DNA from: Bacillota bacterium
GTDB lineage: Bacteria > Bacillota > Clostridia > Lachnospirales > Lachnospiraceae
Assembly: GCA_023412855.1 (NCBI GenBank)
Contig: JAEZRJ010000044.1
Location: forward strand, 1-28,594
DNA length: 28,594 nt
Direction: 5' to 3'
The stretch's first letter is position 1. Each line of letters begins with the position of its first letter. The position numbers and the translations under genes are program-made. Positions 23,686 to 28,594 of the stretch are shown one piece after another. The notes beneath the pieces were generated by a model, which had not been told where the DNA came from, did no database searches, and saw only the letters and a list, made by a program, of their open reading frames with translations.

Positions 23686-24900
23686 ATGGAACAACCGGGT
23701 TTAGAAGGCGACGGCAATAGAAGATACGAAAACGGGGTGTTCAGCGGAGCGAAGGATAACAGCCAAAGTCAGCCGTATACACCTCCATTACATAATTATA
23801 ATGGGAATAATTATCCGGGAAGCTATTATCAGGATAATACGGGGAAGTATTTGCCGGAAAGGCCGTTGCCGGAGGAATCCTTTTCTAAAAGAACTATTTC
23901 AGGTAGGCCTATTGCTGATAGAAGTTATTTTCAAAGAAATTATCCGCAAAATTATTTTCCCGAGAGGCAGCATTATAATAATTACGCTTCGGGAAACGGG
24001 AACAAAAGATATAACGATAGAGATAAGACGGATCATTCGGTGCTTATACTTTCCGTGTCGGCAGCCGTAATTATGCTGCTTGCAGCTTTTTTGCTGACGG
24101 TATTTCTTATTTCAGACATGTCCCGGCGAGAGGAAAGTTTGGAACGCGGCACCACCGATATACAAAAAAATATACCGTATATGGAAGGCGAACCCTATTC
24201 CGGCTTCGATTATCCGGAGTGGGGAGAAGAACCCTATTCCGGCTTCAATTATCCGGAGGGGGAGGGTGGAGAAGACTCTGCAGATTATTATATGGAATTA
24301 GAGGACGCCATACGCACTGATCTGGAGTATTCTATTCGGTGGGAAAATTACAGCTATGAAGAGAACGGCGGAAATATCAGTGTGGAAATTGATTATCCTG
24401 TTATTAAAGGAGATGCTCCGAACAAGGATATCCTGAATGAAATTATTGCAGAGGAGAAGGCGTATTTCGAAGAATATGCAGGCGAATATTCCAAGTATAT
24501 GCTAAACGATGAGTACTTTTATGTATATTCCGGCGGTTATGTTACTTACATGGATGAGGAAATCATGAGCGTAGTGTTCAGCGAGGAGATTTATACGGAC
24601 TACTGGCAGGATTATGGACTGTACTGTATCAATATAGATATGGAAAACGGCGTAGTCATCGATAACGGCAGCATTCTTAGAGTCAATGATGAATTCCTGC
24701 AGGCTTTCAGAGAGAAGAGCAAAGCCCAGAACGGCGGTATGCTGGACGAAATGACGAATCAGGAGCTCATGTTTCATCTGACGGAAGGAAATGCGATTAT
24801 TTTCTATACCCCTCTCGGCATGGAGGTGGGGATGAATTATGACGACGGTTATCTTACGGTTACCTTTGAGGATTATAAGCCTTATATGGAGAAATATTGA
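23686..24900 (+). CDS. Membrane-anchored protein of unknown function with Tyr/Asn-rich N-terminus
   Basis: A 404-aa protein with three parts. Residues 1-115 are low-complexity, rich in Tyr, Asn, Pro and Arg, probably disordered and cytoplasmic. One membrane helix follows at about residues 118-142 (SVLILSVSAAVIMLLAAF). The remaining 260 residues, acidic and Tyr-rich, would be outside. A 13-residue duplication (GEPYSGFDYPEWG, then EEPYSGFNYPEGE; DNA period 39 bp at 24190-24267) lies just after the helix. The outer part, about residues 210-400, recalls the DUF3298/RsiV-like extracellular domain (DYPVIKGD..NKDILNEII, VVFSEEIYTDYW, ITF-like end), but the match is from memory. The ribosome binding site is GGGGAGGA at 23671-23678. 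Confidence 0.7.
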   Translation: MEQPGLEGDGNRRYENGVFSGAKDNSQSQPYTPPLHNYNGNNYPGSYYQDNTGKYLPERPLPEESFSKRTISGRPIADRSYFQRNYPQNYFPERQHYNNYASGNGNKRYNDRDKTDHSVLILSVSAAVIMLLAAFLLTVFLISDMSRREESLERGTTDIQKNIPYMEGEPYSGFDYPEWGEEPYSGFNYPEGEGGEDSADYYMELEDAIRTDLEYSIRWENYSYEENGGNISVEIDYPVIKGDAPNKDILNEIIAEEKAYFEEYAGEYSKYMLNDEYFYVYSGGYVTYMDEEIMSVVFSEEIYTDYWQDYGLYCINIDMENGVVIDNGSILRVNDEFLQAFREKSKAQNGGMLDEMTNQELMFHLTEGNAIIFYTPLGMEVGMNYDDGYLTVTFEDYKPYMEKY

Positions 24901-24951
24901 GCTTATGTCAAATACTCCGCGGACATTCGCGGGAATAAAGTGTTTAATAAT

Positions 24952-24976
24952 TACCGGAAGATAAATGCTTCCGGTA
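24952..24976 (+). terminator. Hairpin after the unknown membrane-anchored protein gene
   Basis: TACCGGAAG (24952-24960) pairs perfectly with CTTCCGGTA (24968-24976), followed by a broken T-rich tail (TTGTTATTTC). It is a likely terminator, 52 bp after the stop codon. Confidence 0.65.
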
Positions 24977-25020
24977 TTGTTATTTCGAGAAAGATATGAT
25001 AAATTAAAGGAGAATTGTTC

Positions 25021-25146
25021 ATGAAAACTATAGCGATATCGAAGTGCAAATCCGGCGTTTCAGCCAAAGGTTCCATAAAGATGCGAAGAATATTGGAAAA
25101 GGGTAACGAGGTAACTCTGTTACTGTTAAGCTACGTAAGAACGTGA
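25021..25146 (+). CDS. Possible 41-aa ORF overrun by the repeat element
   Basis: An ATG at 25021 is preceded by a strong ribosome binding site (AAAGGAGAA, 25006-25014). It opens a 41-codon frame, MKTIAISKCKSGVSAKGSIK to SYVRT, stopping at 25144-25146. The last third or so lies inside the repeat that begins at 25119. The strong start and the foreign end suggest the remains of a longer gene interrupted by the repeat, but no residue of a downstream part was found before recA. I do not recognise the protein. Confidence 0.35.
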   Translation: MKTIAISKCKSGVSAKGSIKMRRILEKGNEVTLLLLSYVRT

Positions 25147-25242
25147 TTCAAGAGAAGATTTCTGCTTCGCGGAGCGAATTTACATGCAAAAAGTTTGCAT
25201 TGCAGAACATCATGAGTTGCTGAGAACGGAGTGAACAGTAAT
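25119..25242. repeat. Extragenic palindromic repeat, copy 2
   Basis: This copy shares with copy 1 the stretch around GTAAGAACGTGATTCAAGAG and TTTCTGCTTCGCGGAGCGAA, and the right end GCTGAGAACGGAGTGAACAG. Compared with copy 1 it lacks the left hairpin, consistent with a deletion between two CTGTT direct repeats. It gains an inner hairpin, ATGCAAA-AAG-TTTGCAT (25184-25200). The end repeat is shortened to GTTACTGTT/AACAGTAA. It lies in the 486-bp gap between the unknown protein gene and recA. Confidence 0.85.
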
Positions 25243-25276
25243 TCTTAATGTTTTGTAATAAAAGAGTGAAAACACA

Positions 25277-25305
25277 TTGACAAAATCGAACATTTGTTTT
25301 ATTAT
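25277..25305 (+). promoter_or_regulatory. recA promoter
   Basis: A consensus -35 box TTGACA (25277-25282), a 17-bp spacer and TATTAT (25300-25305). A LexA-type box fills most of the spacer, giving a classic repressible arrangement. Confidence 0.85.
25287..25300. promoter_or_regulatory. LexA (SOS) box 1 in the recA promoter
   Basis: CGAACATTTGTTTT fits the Firmicutes LexA consensus CGAACRNRYGTTYG, except for the last two positions and one inner base. It lies inside the -35/-10 spacer, where LexA would exclude RNA polymerase. Confidence 0.75.
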
Positions 25306-25317
25306 TCTTTATAGAAA

Positions 25318-25329
25318 GAACCTATGTTC
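25318..25329. promoter_or_regulatory. Second LexA-like box downstream of the recA start site
   Basis: GAACCTATGTTC matches GAAC-N4-GTTC perfectly and is centred 30 bp after box 1. Its position just after the expected transcription start suits a second LexA dimer, but it lacks the outer C and G of the full consensus. Confidence 0.6.
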
Positions 25330-25386
25330 TGATTGTGTCATCCAAACACAGAAGTGTGTTTTAATTATAGCTTAAGGAGAAGAGAG

Positions 25387-26451
25387 ATGGAAAGAGAAGA
25401 AAGATTGAAAGCGCTTGATGCGGCACTGGTACAGATAGAAAAGCAGTACGGAAAAGGCGCAGTTATGAAGCTGGGAGATTCCAGTGCACAGATGAACGTG
25501 GAGACCATTCCTACGGGGGCTTTGAGTCTCGACATCGCGTTGGGGTTAGGCGGAATACCCAAGGGAAGAATCGTGGAGATATATGGGCCGGAATCCAGCG
25601 GTAAGACGACTGTTACCTTACATATGATTGCGGAAGTACAAAAGAGAGGCGGGATAGCGGGCTTCATCGATGCGGAGCATGCTTTGGATCCTGCTTATGC
25701 GAAGAATATCGGTGTGGATGTAGATAACTTGTATATTTCCCAGCCCGATAACGGTGAGCAGGCGCTGGAGATTACGGAGACGATGGTGCGCTCCGGGGCA
25801 ATCGATATTGTCGTAGTTGACTCGGTGGCAGCTCTTGTACCTAAAGCAGAAATAGACGGCGATATGGGCGACAGCCATGTGGGACTTCAGGCGCGTCTGA
25901 TGTCGCAGGCGCTGAGGAAGCTGACAGCGGTAATCAGCAAATCTAATTGTACGGTAATATTCATCAATCAGCTTCGTGAGAAGGTGGGTGTTATGTTTGG
26001 CAGTCCGGAGACGACCACCGGTGGTCGCGCACTCAAATTTTACTCCTCCGTTCGTCTTGACGTAAGAAGGATCGAATCTTTAAAGCAGAGCGGAGAAATC
26101 GTCGGTAACAGAACGAGAGTAAAGGTTGTTAAAAATAAGATAGCACCTCCGTTTAAGGAAGCGGAATTCGATATTATGTTCGGCGAAGGAATCTCTTTTG
26201 CAGGCGATGTACTGGATTTGGCATCGGAGGTCAATATTGTCAATAAAAGCGGCGCATGGTATGCTTATGAGGGAAATAAGGTAGGCCAAGGGCGGGAGAA
26301 TGCAAAGCAGTATTTGAAGGATAATCCGGCGGTATGTGCGGAGATCGAGAAGAAAGTCCGTGAGCATTACGGTTTAAGCTGTGATTCTCCGGGAAAGCCG
26401 GATGAGACACCGGAAAAGAAGAAGGCTGCAGAGAAGAAAAAAGCTGAGTAG
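25387..26451 (+). CDS. recA: Recombinase RecA
   Basis: A protein of 354 aa from the ATG at 25387 (AAGGAG at 25374-25379). A frame open 18 codons further upstream would begin inside the leader and is not conserved. The Walker A motif is GPESSGKT (residues 67-74), preceded by IPTGALSLDIALGLGG. Further motifs are VVDSVAALVPKAEIDGD (Walker B region), GLQARLMSQALRKLT and INQLREKVGVMFGSPETTTGG (loop L2). The C-terminal tail is Lys/Glu-rich (PEKKKAAEKKKAE). RecA drives strand exchange and LexA self-cleavage. Control by LexA is supported by the boxes upstream. recX follows after 6 bp. Confidence 0.98.
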   Translation: MEREERLKALDAALVQIEKQYGKGAVMKLGDSSAQMNVETIPTGALSLDIALGLGGIPKGRIVEIYGPESSGKTTVTLHMIAEVQKRGGIAGFIDAEHALDPAYAKNIGVDVDNLYISQPDNGEQALEITETMVRSGAIDIVVVDSVAALVPKAEIDGDMGDSHVGLQARLMSQALRKLTAVISKSNCTVIFINQLREKVGVMFGSPETTTGGRALKFYSSVRLDVRRIESLKQSGEIVGNRTRVKVVKNKIAPPFKEAEFDIMFGEGISFAGDVLDLASEVNIVNKSGAWYAYEGNKVGQGRENAKQYLKDNPAVCAEIEKKVREHYGLSCDSPGKPDETPEKKKAAEKKKAE

Positions 26452-26457
26452 AAAAAT

Positions 26458-27081
26458 ATGATTGTAACAAAAATAGAAGAACTGGATAAGAAAAGAGTCA
26501 GGGTATATATAGATGATGAATTCGCCTTTGTAGTATACAAAGGCGAATTGCGTCTATACGGCCTAAAGGAAACGAAAGAAGTTGATGCGAAGGTATACGG
26601 TGACTTGATGTCCGAGGTGCTTCCCAAACGGGCGAAGCTTCGTTGTATGAACCTTTTAAAATCGAAATCCTACACGGAGAGACAACTTCGTGACAAGCTA
26701 AGGCAGGGAGAATATACCCAGGAACTCATAGAAATAGCTTTGGAATACGTGAAATCATACGGATATGTGGACGATGAGCGCTATTGTGAGGACTTCGTCG
26801 AATATCATATGGAAAATAAGAGCCGGAAACGGATGGAACAGGATCTTCTAAAAAAGGGAATCGATAAAAATGTTATATTCAAGGTCTTCGAAAGAATGAA
26901 AGAAGACGGAAATGAGCCCGATGAATTTTCCATGGCAGCGGAACTTCTGCAAAAGAAAAAATATGACGCAAATACGGCAACTATCGAGGAAAAAAGAAGG
27001 CTTGCGGCATTTTTATATAGAAAAGGTTTCGGTACGGATACAATAAGAAGAGTACTTTTACTTGACATAACTCCAATTTAA
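26458..27081 (+). CDS. recX: Regulatory protein RecX
   Basis: A 207-aa helical protein of the RecX family, which limits RecA filament growth. Repeated three-helix units are visible: LLKSKSYTERQLRDKLRQGEY, IALEYVKSYGYVDDERYCED, RMEQDLLKKGIDKNVIFKVF, and RLAAFLYRKGFGTDTIRRVL. It begins 6 bp after recA in what is surely the same transcript, so it is also SOS-controlled. The N-terminal 60 residues (about IEELDKKRVRVYIDDEFAFV) form a small beta domain usual in Firmicutes RecX. Length is normal. Confidence 0.95.
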   Translation: MIVTKIEELDKKRVRVYIDDEFAFVVYKGELRLYGLKETKEVDAKVYGDLMSEVLPKRAKLRCMNLLKSKSYTERQLRDKLRQGEYTQELIEIALEYVKSYGYVDDERYCEDFVEYHMENKSRKRMEQDLLKKGIDKNVIFKVFERMKEDGNEPDEFSMAAELLQKKKYDANTATIEEKRRLAAFLYRKGFGTDTIRRVLLLDITPI

Positions 27082-27114
27082 GTTTAAAATTTAACTATTG
27101 TAAAATCGCTTGTT

Positions 27115-27145
27115 AGAATGTGTTAAGTTTGTTACATTCTATAAT
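27115..27145 (+). promoter_or_regulatory. Possible rny promoter region with inverted repeat
   Basis: A perfect -10 box TATAAT lies at 27140-27145, without a clear -35 box at normal spacing. The inverted repeat AGAATGT (27115-27121) and ACATTCT (27134-27140) abuts it and could be an activator or repressor site. It is the only likely promoter between recX and rny. Confidence 0.4.
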
Positions 27146-27189
27146 AGATAATAGTACAATGAAAATTAAATAAGGAGGTGCTCCTGTAC

Positions 27190-28594
27190 ATGTTGTATGT
27201 TGTAGCAGTACTCGCAACTCTGGTTATTTCTGTGCCGGTTTCCGCAATTGTGGCGACGACTTATCGTAAGAAGATCGTCGAATCCAAGATTGGAAATGCG
27301 GAAGATAAGGCAAGGGAAATTATTGATGAAGCTTTGAAAACTGCTGAGACGAAAAAGCGTGAATCTCTGCTCGAGGTCAAGGAAGAGTCCATTCGTACAA
27401 AGAATGAACTGGATAAAGAGATCAAAGAGAGAAGAGCCGAAGCGCAGCGTTATGAGCGAAGAGTTCAGCAGAAAGAAGAAAACATCGATAAAAAAGCAGA
27501 GGCCATTGAGAAAAAAGAAACGAGTTTGACAGCGAGAGAGGAATCTTTAGCCAAACAGCGTGAAGAAGTTGCGAAACTCAACGAACAGAGATTACAGGAA
27601 CTAGAAAGAATCTCGGGTCTTACCTCCGAACAAGCAAAAGATTATTTATTGAAAATTGTTGAAGATGAAGTAAAACATGAATCTGCTGTAATGATTAAGG
27701 AAATGGAACTCAGAGCGAAGGAAGAAGCAGACAAGAAAGCGAAGGAATATGTGGTTACCGCCATTCAAAAATGTGCGGCGGATCATGTGTCCGAGACTAC
27801 GATATCTGTGGTACAGCTTCCTAACGACGAAATGAAGGGTAGAATTATCGGCAGAGAGGGAAGGAATATTAGAACTCTCGAAACGATGACGGGCGTTGAT
27901 CTCATTATTGACGATACGCCGGAAGCAGTCATTTTATCGGGCTTTGATCCGATTCGACGTGAAGTCGCAAGAATTGCACTCGAAAAATTGATAGTGGATG
28001 GACGTATCCATCCGGCAAGAATCGAGGAGATGGTTGAAAAGGCACAAAAAGAAGTTGAAGTGATGATAAAAGAAGAAGGTGAAGCCGCTACGCTCGAAGT
28101 AGGCGTTCATGGTATTCATCCTGAACTTGTAAAATTACTCGGTAAAATGAAATTCAGAACCAGCTATGGTCAAAATGCGTTGAAGCATTCCATTGAGGTG
28201 GCTCAATTAACCGGGCTTCTGGCCGCGGAAATGGGACTCGATGTGAGAATGGCGAAACGTGCGGGTTTACTGCATGACATAGGTAAAGCAGTAGACCATG
28301 AAATGGAAGGTTCCCATATTCAACTGGGTGTTGAGCTTTGTAAGAAATACAAAGAATCAGCCACTGTAATTAATGCGGTAGAATCACATCATGGAGATGT
28401 TGAACCACAATCCTTAATCGCATGTCTGGTACAAGCTTCGGATACTATTTCGGCAGCGAGACCTGGCGCGAGAAGAGAAACGTTAGAGACGTATACAAGC
28501 AGACTGAAACAATTAGAAGATATCACAAACAATTTCAAAGGTGTTGACAAATCTTTTGCTATACAGGCGGGTAGAGAGATTCGAGTAATGGTAG
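27190..28594 (+). CDS. rny: Ribonuclease Y (partial, cut by window end)
   Basis: The first 468 codons of RNase Y; the family is about 520 aa, so roughly 50 residues lie beyond the window. An N-terminal membrane helix (residues 1-23) is followed by a long charged coiled coil (about 30-185), a KH domain (GRIIGREGRN, 217-226) and an HD domain with His362-Asp363 in GLLHDIGKAVDHE. The enzyme starts mRNA decay at the membrane. The ATG at 27190 follows AGGAGGTG (27173-27180). The ribosome binding site lies in a small hairpin, AGGAG-GTG-CTCCT (27173-27185). Confidence 0.96.
   Translation, partial: MLYVVAVLATLVISVPVSAIVATTYRKKIVESKIGNAEDKAREIIDEALKTAETKKRESLLEVKEESIRTKNELDKEIKERRAEAQRYERRVQQKEENIDKKAEAIEKKETSLTAREESLAKQREEVAKLNEQRLQELERISGLTSEQAKDYLLKIVEDEVKHESAVMIKEMELRAKEEADKKAKEYVVTAIQKCAADHVSETTISVVQLPNDEMKGRIIGREGRNIRTLETMTGVDLIIDDTPEAVILSGFDPIRREVARIALEKLIVDGRIHPARIEEMVEKAQKEVEVMIKEEGEAATLEVGVHGIHPELVKLLGKMKFRTSYGQNALKHSIEVAQLTGLLAAEMGLDVRMAKRAGLLHDIGKAVDHEMEGSHIQLGVELCKKYKESATVINAVESHHGDVEPQSLIACLVQASDTISAARPGARRETLETYTSRLKQLEDITNNFKGVDKSFAIQAGREIRVMV

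Noticed and set aside
1..28594. CRISPR arrays, tRNA or rRNA genes, prophage or transposase genes
   Set aside because: No regularly spaced direct repeats, no cloverleaf or rRNA segments and no phage or transposase motifs were seen on either strand.

Overview
The window looks like part of a chromosome from a low-to-moderate G+C, Gram-positive, endospore-forming anaerobe. The best guess is Clostridia, Lachnospiraceae-like. This rests on gene content: a Spo0A-type DNA-binding domain, two CotF-like coat proteins, RemA (DUF370), RqcH, RNase Y, RecX, Firmicutes-type LexA boxes, strong AGGAGG ribosome binding sites and T-box-free Gram-positive promoters. No rRNA, tRNA, CRISPR array, prophage or transposase is visible.

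Layout. (1) 1-3852: a short spo0A-like gene whose receiver domain is largely missing, then glgA and a SpoVB/MurJ-type flippase in one transcription unit ending at a strong terminator. (2) 4023-5027: a protein made of two Nudix domains. (3) 5127-8597: a thiamine salvage operon. Two complete TPP riboswitches in series, each with its own terminator, precede thiD-thiM-thiE and a HAD phosphatase. A palindrome-rich repeat lies between the riboswitches. (4) 8624-12982: a small TIGR04076-type gene on the minus strand, then a GntR/RCK_C regulator of the BusR type and a three-gene glycine betaine ABC transporter (an osmotic stress module probably controlled by c-di-AMP). (5) 13019-16244: accessory genes, namely an unrecognised 119-aa protein, a CPBP membrane protease, the manganese exporter MntP, a pair of CotF-like coat proteins and a GNAT acetyltransferase. 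(6) 16322-28594: a conserved housekeeping block: rqcH (minus strand), then yicC-remA-gmk-rpoZ-rimO-pgsA, cinA, an unknown membrane-anchored protein, recA-recX and the start of rny (cut by the window end).

Two related extragenic palindromic repeats, about 133 and 124 bp, flank the cinA/unknown-protein segment at 22205-22337 and 25119-25242. A different structured repeat-like segment sits between the two riboswitches.

The most unusual items are the receiver-deleted Spo0A, the serial TPP riboswitches with an insertion-like element between them, the extragenic repeat pair (one copy runs into a small ORF), the BusR/betaine module with candidate operators, and the recA promoter with one SOS box in the -35/-10 spacer and a second just after the start site. 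All functions are read from sequence and remembered family knowledge; no database search was run.
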